Assembly: GCF_001417955.2 (NCBI RefSeq)
Contig: NZ_LKTM01000257.1
Location: 1 to 58,327 of the forward strand
From: Mycobacterium gordonae
GTDB taxonomy: Bacteria; Actinomycetota; Actinomycetes; Mycobacteriales; Mycobacteriaceae
Reading direction: 5' to 3'
Length of the DNA stretch: 58,327 nucleotides
The position numbers were made by a program, and so were the translations under genes. Position 1 is the first letter of the stretch; every line of letters starts with the position of its first letter. Below, in pieces: positions 38,581 to 46,832 of the stretch. The notes under the pieces are model-generated. The model had not been told where the DNA came from. It worked only from the letters and a program-made list of their open reading frames with translations, and did not search any database.

Positions 38581-39825
38581 TCAGTCCGCCGGTATCACGA
38601 TGATTGTCGCCGTGGCAGCAACGTCTTCGGCGGCCGCCGCACCTCCCGACGCCCCGGCGGTGCCGTTGCTGACGGTGCGCACGGTGGCCCCGGCCAGCGC
38701 GCGTCCGGCCAGGCTCGCCATGGCCATCTCTCCGAACACGCCACCCTCGGCCGCCGCGGGCGCCGCCGCCAGTGCCTCGGGGGTGGCGGCGGGCAGCACC
38801 GATGCCATGGTCCTCATCACGGGAGCGGCCGTGACCCAGCCCTGTGGCACCGACAGCGATCCGACCAGGGTGGAGTGCCCCATCGACCCGGCCACCCCGC
38901 CGGCGGGCCCGACCGAGGCCACGTATCCCCCGCGTAGTGGCGACAGGCCGGCCAGCGGCTTTCCGCCGGTGCTCAGCAAAGAGGCGACACCCGGGGCGTT
39001 CTGCGACAGGCCGAGGATCTGCAGGGCGAAGAGCCACCAGCCGCCGCCCAGGACGATGCCGGCGATCGGGCTGTAGGCGCCGGTGATGGCAGCGAAGAAG
39101 GGGCGGACCGCCACGACAAAGGGGTTGATGGCGTCGATGACCGAGGACACCGGTGTCGCAGCCGCGGGTGCCGCAGCCGCCGGGCCCACCGTCTGCAGCG
39201 CGTTCGGGACGACGGTCATGAGCTGGGCCAGCTGGGATTGTATTTCGGTAGCGCCGACAGCCTCAGCGGTTGCGGCACTCTGTCTGGCCATCCCAGCCGG
39301 ATCGGTGGTCTCCGGAGGCTCGGTGAACGGCGTCAGCTCCGTCGCGGCGGCCGACGATGCCGCGTATGCATACATTGCGGCGGCGTCCTGAGCCCACATC
39401 TCCACGTACTGCGCCTCGGTGGCAGCGATCGCGGCCGTGTTCTGACCGAGCAGGTTGGTGGCGATCAACGCCATCAGCAGGCTGCGGTTGGCTTCGATGA
39501 CGGGCGGCGGCACGGTCGCCGCGAACGCGCCTTCGTATGCCGCCGCGGCGAGTTTGGCCTGTGCTGCGATCTGCTCGGCCTGAGTGCCCGTTGCGTTGAG
39601 CCACGCGACGAACGGCGCCGCCGCCGACAGCATTGACGCCGCCGCCGGGCCGTGCCACGACCCGACGGTCAAGCCCTGGATCGTCGAACCGTAGGAGGTC
39701 GCGGTGGTGTGCATCTCGGCCGCCAGCGCATCCCACGCCGCTGCGGCAGCCAGCATCGGCCCAGATCCCGCCCCCATGTACATGCGTCCCGAGTTGATTT
39801 CCGGCGGCAACGCCCCGAAGTCCAT
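38581..39825 (-). CDS. PPE-SVP family protein (PPE32 type), cassette copy 2
   Basis: This 414-aa protein has an N-terminal PPE domain ([28 protein letters not shown] turn), an alanine-rich middle with a hydrophobic segment near residue 245-270 ([18 protein letters not shown]), the SVP motif GSLSVPQGW near residue 325 and the terminal sequence ATIIVIPAD. The ATG at 39825 is preceded by GGAGGG. The downstream PPE gene starts 32 bp after its stop. It is the counterpart of the PPE gene at 41833-43134, which has the same architecture and a related terminus. Export by ESX-5 is inferred from the family. Confidence 0.9.
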   Translation of the reverse strand: MDFGALPPEINSGRMYMGAGSGPMLAAAAAWDALAAEMHTTATSYGSTIQGLTVGSWHGPAAASMLSAAAPFVAWLNATGTQAEQIAAQAKLAAAAYEGAFAATVPPPVIEANRSLLMALIATNLLGQNTAAIAATEAQYVEMWAQDAAAMYAYAASSAAATELTPFTEPPETTDPAGMARQSAATAEAVGATEIQSQLAQLMTVVPNALQTVGPAAAAPAAATPVSSVIDAINPFVVAVRPFFAAITGAYSPIAGIVLGGGWWLFALQILGLSQNAPGVASLLSTGGKPLAGLSPLRGGYVASVGPAGGVAGSMGHSTLVGSLSVPQGWVTAAPVMRTMASVLPAATPEALAAAPAAAEGGVFGEMAMASLAGRALAGATVRTVSNGTAGASGGAAAAEDVAATATIIVIPAD

Positions 39826-39997
39826 CTATTCCCTCCGGTCCCCATTGTGGGCGCCATGGTAATCGCCGGGGTGCCGTTGTGCGGGGAGGTCCGGCGGATC
39901 TCATATGAAGTCCACCAGATGCCCCAATGACACTCCGCGCAATTCCACGTATTTGCGGGTTTGGGTACCGGTTATGTGAAAGTCGAGTGAGTTTCTG

Positions 39998-40321
39998 TCA
40001 GCTCTTCGAGAGGTGTTGGGGGCAGTAGAACTTCGAAGAGATGACGGCGAACTCGGCCGCGGCATCCAGATTGAACGCCGGGTTGTGGGTCTGCACATCA
40101 TGGACGAGCTCAAGACCCGACTCGCCGTTGTTCAGGCAGGTGCACACCGCCTTGGCGGACCGCACGGCCTGGGCCGGCGAGTTGTAGCCGATATCGGCCG
40201 TGTGCAGGGCCGCGAGGAACCCTGCGTCGTCCCCACCGCCATCGTCTGAGGGGTCGGCGTACGCCGGGACGGCGAAGCCGATTGTGGCACTCACGCCGAT
40301 CAGCGCGAGAAGCAATTTCAT
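39998..40321 (-). CDS. DUF732 secreted small protein, cassette copy 1
   Basis: This 107-aa protein has a signal peptide (MKLLLALIGVSATIGFAVPA, cleavage near AYA-DP at ~21) and a DUF732 domain with the cysteine motifs AVCTCLNNGES and FYCPQHL. The ATG at 40321 is used because AAAGGG lies 7 bp upstream; an upstream in-frame extension has no such site. It follows the PPE gene by 31 bp. It is a paralogue of the products at 36789-37124 and 57645-57968. The role is unknown. Confidence 0.86.
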   Translation of the reverse strand: MKLLLALIGVSATIGFAVPAYADPSDDGGGDDAGFLAALHTADIGYNSPAQAVRSAKAVCTCLNNGESGLELVHDVQTHNPAFNLDAAAEFAVISSKFYCPQHLSKS

Positions 40322-40352
40322 GTCATAACCCTTTCTTGCTCGGGGGGTCGTG

Positions 40353-41756
40353 CTATCCCAATTGCGCATCCGAAGGCACCACCGCCTTATCGCCCTTCGA
40401 CAGGTGCACCGCGTGGATGCCTGGTTTCTTGGCCAGTTGTTCCAGCAGGCTGTCGAGACCTTCCTGATCGACCGTGTGGTGCTGAACGCTGTCCGGCCGT
40501 TCCGATATCTGGGCGACCATCCGTTTGAGCATTTCCGGTGATTTGAGGTCGTTGAGGTCCTTGACGGGTGTGAGGCGGCTGCGCGTGCCCGTCCGTCCCG
40601 ACGGTGCGGGCACCCCGGCGCCCAGGGCGGCGCCCGTCATACCCGCCAGCGACATCGAGCTGAGCAACCCGCCCTGACCGAGTTCGGCGGCCGGGACGGC
40701 TTCGGGCCCGGCCGCGGAGAGCGCGGCGGCGACGGTGCGGATGGCCGGGGTGTTCGCGGCCCAACTCGGGGGCACCGTCAACGCACCGACCAGGGTGCCC
40801 CGTCCGAAGTTGGCGGCCGGCGCCGAGGTGGCACCGGTCAGCCAGCCTCGACCCCAGTGCGGTGCTGCCAGCCCGCCACCCAGCGCGTCCTTCGGCAGCT
40901 CGCTCAAAGCTGCCGCCGAGTGCGGACCGAATTTCAGGAACTGCGATACGGGGAAGTTGATCAGCAGGCCGATGTCGTTGAACTGGGTGGTGAAGCCCAG
41001 CGGCACCTTGAGAGCGGAATACAGCGTCGTGTAGGTCGACGCCCCGGCCGGCCCGAACATGCCGTTCAGCAGACCGTTGATGGTGGCGGTGTAGTCGGTG
41101 CTCAGGTTCGCCAGCGTCTGCAGTAAGCCCGACACCGGGTCGCCGGCCGCCAGGATCGATTGCGCGACAGTGCCGCCCGATGTACCTGCCGACTGCGCGG
41201 CCGCGGCGGCCTGGTTGACCAGACCGCCCGCGTTGACGACCTGCGGCGGCTCGGTGAACGGGGTGACGCGGCTGGCGGCGGCCGACGAACCGGCGTAGTT
41301 GTCCATCGCGAGCGCGTCCTGCGCCCAGAACTCGCCATACTGGGCCTCCGTGGCAGCGATGGCCGCGGTGTTCTGCCCGAACAGGTTGGTGGCCATCAGC
41401 GCCGCCAACTGGGCACGGTTGGCCGCGATCTCCTCCGGCGGCACATGCGCGGCGAAAGCCGTCTCGTAGGCGGCTGCCGCCGCCGTCGCCTGGTTCGCCG
41501 TTTGCGCGGCCTGTGCTGCGGTGGCGCTCACCCACGTCACGTACGGTGTCGCCGCCGCAGCCATCGCCGCCGACGACGGCCCTACCCACGGTCCGCTGGT
41601 CAGGCTGGAGACCACCCCGGTCAAAGACGCTGCGGTGGACTGCAGTTCAGCGGCGACGCCGTTCCAGGCCGCTGCCGCCGCCAACATCGGTCCCGCGCCC
41701 GGACCGCTGTACATCCGGCCGGAATTGATCTCCGGCGGAAAGGCTGCATAAAACAT
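40353..41756 (-). CDS. PPE-family protein with MgtC-like C-terminal motif, cassette copy 1
   Basis: This 467-aa protein has a PPE domain at the N-terminus ([20 protein letters not shown]), the SVP-type motif GALTVPPSW near residue 335 and a C-terminal pair of repeats: ERPDSVQHHTVDQEG followed by KKPGIHAVHLSKGDK. This tail is shared with the PPE at 37124-38548, which identifies it as the cassette counterpart. The start is ATG 41756, with a G-rich ribosome site further upstream than usual. A DUF732 gene follows at 31 bp. It is an expected ESX-5 substrate. Confidence 0.9.
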   Translation of the reverse strand: MFYAAFPPEINSGRMYSGPGAGPMLAAAAAWNGVAAELQSTAASLTGVVSSLTSGPWVGPSSAAMAAAATPYVTWVSATAAQAAQTANQATAAAAAYETAFAAHVPPEEIAANRAQLAALMATNLFGQNTAAIAATEAQYGEFWAQDALAMDNYAGSSAAASRVTPFTEPPQVVNAGGLVNQAAAAAQSAGTSGGTVAQSILAAGDPVSGLLQTLANLSTDYTATINGLLNGMFGPAGASTYTTLYSALKVPLGFTTQFNDIGLLINFPVSQFLKFGPHSAAALSELPKDALGGGLAAPHWGRGWLTGATSAPAANFGRGTLVGALTVPPSWAANTPAIRTVAAALSAAGPEAVPAAELGQGGLLSSMSLAGMTGAALGAGVPAPSGRTGTRSRLTPVKDLNDLKSPEMLKRMVAQISERPDSVQHHTVDQEGLDSLLEQLAKKPGIHAVHLSKGDKAVVPSDAQLG

Positions 41757-41832
41757 GTCGGTCTACCCCCTGCCCCGTGGACACATCTGAATCGTTTGTG
41801 CCGGACTGTGATTCGCCGTTGCTGTCACGGTC

Positions 41833-43134
41833 TCATTCCTCCAGTGCCGGGAGGACGAAGATCATCGCCGCGGCGGGGTCGGCTTCGGCGACCACGCCAC
41901 CCAGTGATGCGGCCGTCGCGCCACCGCTTCCGGAGCTTGCCGTGGTGGCAGCCAGAGCGCGTCCTGCCAGGCTGGACAGGGCCATCTGACTGAAGACGCC
42001 GGACTCCCCCGTCAGGGTGGCCGCCGGCGCGGCCGCCAGATTGGCCGACAGCGTCGCGGCGACCGTTCTGATGGCCGGCGCGGCGGTGGTCCACCCCTGC
42101 GGCACCGACAAGCTCCCTACCAGTGCCGCGCGTCCCATTGCACCGGAGGCCCCGACCGGGCCGGCACCGGTGAGGTGCGGTGGAATCGACTGGGCGATGG
42201 GCGCAAGTGCGCCGGTGATGGGCTGCGACGGCGCGAAGAAGGATGCCAGGCCCTGCCCGTTCTGACCATAGGCGTAGACCTGCCCGAACGACAGGAACGG
42301 ACCGCCGGGGATGGAACTCAGACCCTGCAGCGAGAACGGCCCGGTGAGGGTTCCCATGATGGTGTTCCAGTTCGCCAGGTTCGTCGAGAGCCAGGGCGGC
42401 AGCGACGCGGTGGCTATCTGCGGCACGGCAAGCCCCTGCAGCAACGACGTCGAGCCCGTTGACGGTGCGGCGCCGACCGTTGTCGCGAGGTTCTGCAGCG
42501 CCGTCGGCACGGAAGTGACCAGCTGGGACAGCTTCGCCGCCACATCGGAGCCCGTCGATGCGCCGGTGGCCTGGGTGACAGCGGCCGCCTGCAGAGCCGG
42601 TCCCGAGGTGCTGGTGGTTTGTGGGGGTTCGGTGAAAGGTGTCAATTGGGTTGCCGCCGAGGATGATCCGGCGTATCCGTACATGGCGACGGCGTCCTGA
42701 GCCCACATCTCCAGATACTGCGCCTCAGTGGCGGCGATGGCGGGAGTGTTCTGCCCGAAGATATTGGTGGCGATCAGCGACAGCAGCAGTGCGCGGTTCG
42801 CCGCGATGACCGGTGGCGGAACCGTTGCGGCAAAGGCGGTTTCGTACGCTCCGACCGCAATCTTTGCCTGCGCCGCCGCTTGATCGGCCTGGGCGGCGGT
42901 GGCGGAGATCCAGGACACGTAGGGGCCTGCCGCGGCCGCCATCGCGATGGCCGTCGGTCCTTGCCAGGTACCGGCGGTCAGGTTTTCGATCGCGGCCGCG
43001 TATGAGGCTGCGGTGGAATGTAATTCGGCTCCCAGAGCGTCCCAGGCCGCGGCTGCGGCCAGCATCGGGCCCGGGCCGGGCCCGGTATACATGCGACCGG
43101 AGTTGATCTCGGGTGGCAGTGCCCCGTAATCCAT
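41833..43134 (-). CDS. PPE-SVP family protein (PPE32 type), cassette copy 1
   Basis: This 433-aa protein has a PPE domain ([27 protein letters not shown] turn), the SVP motif GSLSVPQGW near residue 345 and terminal sequence [12 protein letters not shown], similar to the IIVIPAD end of the PPE at 38581-39825. The ATG at 43134 is preceded by AGAGG. It is the first gene of the PPE-PPE-DUF732 double cassette and follows a 706-bp, lower-GC intergenic region that probably holds the promoter for the whole unit through mgtC. Confidence 0.9.
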   Translation of the reverse strand: MDYGALPPEINSGRMYTGPGPGPMLAAAAAWDALGAELHSTAASYAAAIENLTAGTWQGPTAIAMAAAAGPYVSWISATAAQADQAAAQAKIAVGAYETAFAATVPPPVIAANRALLLSLIATNIFGQNTPAIAATEAQYLEMWAQDAVAMYGYAGSSSAATQLTPFTEPPQTTSTSGPALQAAAVTQATGASTGSDVAAKLSQLVTSVPTALQNLATTVGAAPSTGSTSLLQGLAVPQIATASLPPWLSTNLANWNTIMGTLTGPFSLQGLSSIPGGPFLSFGQVYAYGQNGQGLASFFAPSQPITGALAPIAQSIPPHLTGAGPVGASGAMGRAALVGSLSVPQGWTTAAPAIRTVAATLSANLAAAPAATLTGESGVFSQMALSSLAGRALAATTASSGSGGATAASLGGVVAEADPAAAMIFVLPALEE

Positions 43135-43840
43135 AGGTGTTACCTCTTCATCCCCTCGATGACTGCCCGGGCAGAGCCACGGCGGCGGTCATTCACTCCC
43201 TGATTAAAAGGCTCGGTAAGCGCGGAGCGCTTGGCTGATACAGGCCCCCCGTCTGATTCGAACACCATCGTCAATGGAACTTATTGTCGGCGCGTTCCCG
43301 TACTGTAATCGCAAGGTAAACAAGAACTCTCACTGGTCAGAGATGGCGTGTGATATTGGAATACAGCTATGTGTGTAGGCATGGTTTACCCAGCTCAAAG
43401 GGTTACTTAAATTTCGCAGCAAAATGCTATTTAGGTGCTTAGCACTGCCAAAAATAGTCTGAATTCATGATTCATGGACTACCCGATAAATGTGGCGAGT
43501 GGGTCGTCAGAATAGCGACCGAGTGTGGTGATAACGGCGCGAATATCTCGCGCTCAAGTCGAGGTGGTCATCCGAACCGTTTTCGTCTGCGGAACGTGTC
43601 ATGGGCCGGTTGCGGTCTGGGTCGACCCGAATCGGTCGAGCGCGCCCGGTCGCCGTCGACCTTCGCGTGAGGGAGGATGTCGCCTGGTGCCCGCCCAGCC
43701 GTCATGAGATGTTCTCCTAGCATTAGGAATCAACCTACGTAAGACGTTAGGGAACGGGAGCCAAGAACACCTGTATCGTGACTGCACCTTTCCTGACGAT
43801 TTCCTGAAAGGGCATTTCGCGCAGGTCAATACGTCTTTCG
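43135..43840 (-). promoter_or_regulatory. Long lower-GC intergenic region upstream of the double PPE cassette
   Basis: This 706-bp spacer is clearly less GC-rich than its surroundings, especially 43200-43560, and probably carries the promoter of the downstream PPE/DUF732/mgtC unit. It contains an inverted repeat AAGCGC-GGA-GCGCTT (43218-43232), a short dyad GTGCT-T-AGCAC near 43434-43444, and close to its right end a repeat pair TTTCCTGA/TTTCCTGA within a CCTTTC...GAAAGG dyad (about 43785-43810), possibly the end of the upstream PPE transcript. I looked for an Mg2+ M-box leader and did not recognise one. A possible 45-codon gene is listed separately. Confidence 0.5.
43568..43705 (-). CDS. Possible small ORF, 45 aa, unknown
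   Basis: ATG 43705 is preceded at 8 bp by AGGAG, giving a 45-residue, arginine-rich, soluble product ending RRRKRFG. No family is recognised. Composition is not strongly protein-like, and other frames here are also open. It is listed because of the good ribosome site inside a long spacer. Confidence 0.2.
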   Translation of the reverse strand: MTAGRAPGDILPHAKVDGDRARSTDSGRPRPQPAHDTFRRRKRFG

Positions 43841-44977
43841 TCACCCGGCGGCGGGTGGTCGCGCGACGACGGTGGGGCGGAAGCCGTACTGCGGGACGGC
43901 CCGGCCGTAAGGTTGTCCGGCGACGTTGCCCATTGGAACGCCCGGCATTCCGGGCGCTCCCGCCGGCGGTGGCGCCACCATGGGCGTGCCGCCCAGCGCG
44001 GAGTGCAGCGGGCCGGTCAGCGGAGTGGCCGCCGTCCAGGCCGGTGGCACCGAAAGTTTGCCGACGCCAGCCGCATTGCCCGCACCGGCGGACACGATGC
44101 CGGCAATGCCGCTCGTGGACTCCACCGAACTAGAGACCGCACTACCAGCCGCCGTCGCGGCGCTTTCCGTCGCATCGGTTGCGGCACCGCCGCTAAGCAT
44201 GTCGAGGAAGGGGCCAAAGGTGCTGCCGGGCACCAACAGTCCGGTGGAGGCGATGGTGTTCCACACATTGGCGTTAGGTCCCCAGTCGGCCCAAAAGCTC
44301 TGTCCTGCGGGCCCATTGCCTCCCGAGAGTCCCTGCAGGGCTCCCGGGACCGCCGAAATCAGTTGAGACAGCACGCTCTGCTGACCAGAAGATGCTGCCG
44401 CCTGGGTGACCGCGGCCGGCTGTGCGCCCGGTCCACCGGGATTGGCGCCTTCTTGCGGTTCGGTGAACGGGCTCAATTGTGTGGCGCCGGATGATGATCC
44501 GGCGTAGTCGTACATCGCGGCCGCATCCTGTGCCCACATCTGGAAGTACTGCGCCTCGGTGGCGGCGATCGCCGGGGTGTTCTGGCCGAGGACGTTGGTG
44601 GCCACCAGCGCGGCCAACTGCGCGCGGTTGGCCGCGATCAGCGGAGGTGGCACCGTGGCCGCGAAGGCCGCCTCGTAGGCGGCCGCGGCGGCCTCCGCTT
44701 GCGCAGCGGTCTGCTCGGCCTGCGCCGCGGTCGCACTCATCCAGGCGACCTGCGGCATGGCCGCCGCTGCCATGGATGCCGAAGCGGGACCCAGCCACTC
44801 ATCTCCGGTCAACGTCGACAGCACCCCGTAGTAGGACAACGCGGTGGCGCGCAACTCGGCGGCCAGGGCGTTCCACGCGGACGCGGCGGCGAGCATCGGA
44901 CCGGAGCCCGGCCCGGTGTACATCCGCGCGGAGTTGATCTCGGGCGGCAACGCTGCAAAATCCAGTGCGGCAGGCAT
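43841..44977 (-). CDS. PPE-SVP family protein with conserved RPPAAG terminus
   Basis: This 378-aa protein has a PPE domain ([27 protein letters not shown] turn), the SVP motif GKLSVPPAW near residue 305 and terminal sequence QYGFRPTVVARPPAAG. That terminus groups it with the two PPE genes at 45591-46778 and 46833-48095 and sets it apart from the cassette PPEs. The ATG at 44977 has AAGGAGG 6 bp upstream. It has its own long leader (44978-45590), part of which is homologous to the leader of the PPE at 46833-48095. It is an expected ESX-5 substrate with no adjacent PE partner. Confidence 0.9.
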   Translation of the reverse strand: MPAALDFAALPPEINSARMYTGPGSGPMLAAASAWNALAAELRATALSYYGVLSTLTGDEWLGPASASMAAAAMPQVAWMSATAAQAEQTAAQAEAAAAAYEAAFAATVPPPLIAANRAQLAALVATNVLGQNTPAIAATEAQYFQMWAQDAAAMYDYAGSSSGATQLSPFTEPQEGANPGGPGAQPAAVTQAAASSGQQSVLSQLISAVPGALQGLSGGNGPAGQSFWADWGPNANVWNTIASTGLLVPGSTFGPFLDMLSGGAATDATESAATAAGSAVSSSVESTSGIAGIVSAGAGNAAGVGKLSVPPAWTAATPLTGPLHSALGGTPMVAPPPAGAPGMPGVPMGNVAGQPYGRAVPQYGFRPTVVARPPAAG

Positions 44978-45590
44978 CGGTCGCCTCCTTGGCTGACTGT
45001 TTTCCGGCAGGACAGAATTCCGGGCAGCATTGATCGCAATTCGCGCAGCGCTATTCCGCGCAGGTTGAATGGCGCGCTACTGGGAAATCAGCGCACGCGA
45101 GAAACTATCGGAAATTCCAACTCAAAGTGCGAACATGGTGCCCGGGTCGGATCGAAACGAAATGGTCGTCGATCTCGGATAGGGACTGTCGTCGGGACTC
45201 ACTCCGCTCTCACCTCCTCTGGGCCGGGGCACGCAGGGGTGCCGGGTGCACGCCACAGAGATGAGACCAGCGGGAAAACCGCTGGGCCAGCACCTCTCTC
45301 GACAGAGCTTTGGCACCACACGGCGTATCCGGCCGGTGCCGGAAGCCACTTGGGCTCAACCCTTAAGCCGGGAAGAGCTGTCCTGACCCTGGGCGTCTTT
45401 CGACGTTCGAGGTCAGTGGCCTGTGTCCGTGCAGACGCCTCACCTAGCGAGGTGCATGCAAAGTCATCGTGGCACTTGACACGATAAGAGTCAACTCAAC
45501 GCCCGCATTTTCCGGCAATTCGCGAGAATTCGGGTCAACGAAAATTCTTATTGGACACGGCGGCAATTATTACGTCGGCGGGGTCCGGCG
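44978..45590 (-). promoter_or_regulatory. 613-bp leader of the PPE gene at 43841-44977
   Basis: No gene is supported. The right-hand third (45142-45340) is homologous to the leader of another PPE gene and is listed separately. Within it lies a perfect hairpin CCAGCGG-GAAAA-CCGCTGG (about 45267-45285). The left part next to the PPE start shows no notable structure. A short minus-strand frame with a good ribosome site (GAGGAGGT then GTG near 45198) would give about 26 residues overlapping the homologous element; I regard it as doubtful. Confidence 0.4.
45142..45340 (-). promoter_or_regulatory. Conserved PPE leader element, copy A
   Basis: Aligned blocks are shared with copy B at 48320-48485: GGCCGGATACGCYGTGTG at the 5' end, a GTGCCC...GGAGGTG block in the middle and GAYGACCATTNN...CGATCCG at the 3' end. 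The element lies about 170-360 bp upstream of the PPE start. Copies A and B stand at similar distances from their genes, so leader and gene may have been duplicated together. The function could be promoter, leader RNA or small peptide; none is shown. Confidence 0.5.
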
Positions 45591-46778
45591 TCAGCCCGCG
45601 GCCACCGGACGGGGCATTATCGTCAGCTTGAACCCGTATCGAGGCCCGTTGCCCCAGTTGCGTGAGTAGGCAGTGGGAGCGGGCATCCCGGGCATTCCGG
45701 GCATGTTTACCGCGGCTTCTGGCGCCGCGGTGACGGCCCCGCCGGAGCTGGGGACCGCGCGGTTCGCGACCTCGACGGCCGTGGTCCAACTCGGCGGTAC
45801 GGACAACCGGCCGACGAAGGAAGCCTGATTGACTCCGGCGCCCACACCGCCCGACTGCGAGGCGGTCAGGCCCGCCGTGGCGGACGAGGCATCGGCGGCA
45901 GCGGGGGCGGCATCGAGTGCCCCGTCGGCCACGGCCTCGACGTCGGCGAGCGCGTCGGTCGTGGCAGGGAAAATGATTGTGGGCGACACATATTGGGCCG
46001 ACACGACTCCGTTCACCAGCGTTGAGTTCAGGAAGATTCCGTAGGGGTTGCCGTCATTTCCGTCGAGGAAGTTCAGGATGTCGGCGAGCAACCCGGTCTG
46101 CGGGATGTTGTCGAATGGCGAGGCGGCTGCCGGAGATGCCAGTTGCTGCAAGCTCCCGGGCACTGTGGACATCAGTTGCGGCAGCTCAGTCTGCGTGGCG
46201 GTGGAACCCGACGCCTGGGAAACGGCTGCCGCCTGGGCCGCCGGACCGCCCGGGTTGGTGGTCTGGTCGGGTTCGCGGAACGGCGTTAGCGTCGCAGCCT
46301 CCGCGGCGCTGGCGGCATACACGTACATCGCCGTCGCATCCTGGGCCCACATTTCGGCGTATTCGGCTTCGGTGGCCGCGATCGCGGGTGTGTTGATGCC
46401 CAGGAAGTTGGTGGCTACCAGCATCAGCAGTCGTGCCCTGTTGGCGGCGACGACCGCCGGAGGCACGGTCATCGCGAATGCCGCTTCATATGCGGCCGCG
46501 GCGGCGGCCGCCTGACCGGCGGTCTGCTCCGCCTGTAGCCCGGTCGCGCTCATCCACGTCACGTACGGAGCGACGGCAGCCGTCATTGCGGCCGACGCCG
46601 GCCCCAGCCAGCCTTCGCTGACCAACGTCGATATCACCGATTCGTATACCGTTGCGGTCAAACGCAATTCATCGGCAATCCCGTTCCACGCCGTCACCGC
46701 GGCCAGCAGCGGCGCTGCACCGGGCCCGGTATACATTCGCAGCGAGTTGATTTCAGGTGGGAGTGCTCCAAAATCCAA
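45591..46778 (-). CDS. PPE-SVP family protein with RPVAAG terminus, TTG start
   Basis: From TTG 46778 the 395-aa product begins [20 protein letters not shown] like its paralogues, and AAGGAGG lies 8 bp upstream. An in-frame GTG at 46787 sits inside the ribosome site and is unlikely. The SVP motif GRLSVPPSW lies near residue 335 and the terminus is YGFKLTIMPRPVAAG. A block LNFLDGNDGNPYGIFLNS in the middle is shared almost exactly with the next PPE upstream (46833-48095), showing a fairly recent duplication. It follows that gene by 54 bp and is probably cotranscribed. Confidence 0.9.
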   Translation of the reverse strand: MDFGALPPEINSLRMYTGPGAAPLLAAVTAWNGIADELRLTATVYESVISTLVSEGWLGPASAAMTAAVAPYVTWMSATGLQAEQTAGQAAAAAAAYEAAFAMTVPPAVVAANRARLLMLVATNFLGINTPAIAATEAEYAEMWAQDATAMYVYAASAAEAATLTPFREPDQTTNPGGPAAQAAAVSQASGSTATQTELPQLMSTVPGSLQQLASPAAASPFDNIPQTGLLADILNFLDGNDGNPYGIFLNSTLVNGVVSAQYVSPTIIFPATTDALADVEAVADGALDAAPAAADASSATAGLTASQSGGVGAGVNQASFVGRLSVPPSWTTAVEVANRAVPSSGGAVTAAPEAAVNMPGMPGMPAPTAYSRNWGNGPRYGFKLTIMPRPVAAG

Positions 46779-46832
46779 TACCAGCACCTCCTTTCGCCCA
46801 TCGTGAGCGATGTCGCGGTGGCCTCCCTCCTG

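Noticed and set aside
43467..43670. 67-codon plus-strand frame in the spacer before the PPE cassette
   Set aside because: No ribosome site, no family, and opposite to the likely direction of transcription.
43135..43840. Mg2+ M-box riboswitch expected by analogy with the PE20 leader of M. tuberculosis
   Set aside because: No string resembling the conserved GTTAGGTGAGGCTCC core was found on either strand by eye. A covariance search could still find a diverged one.
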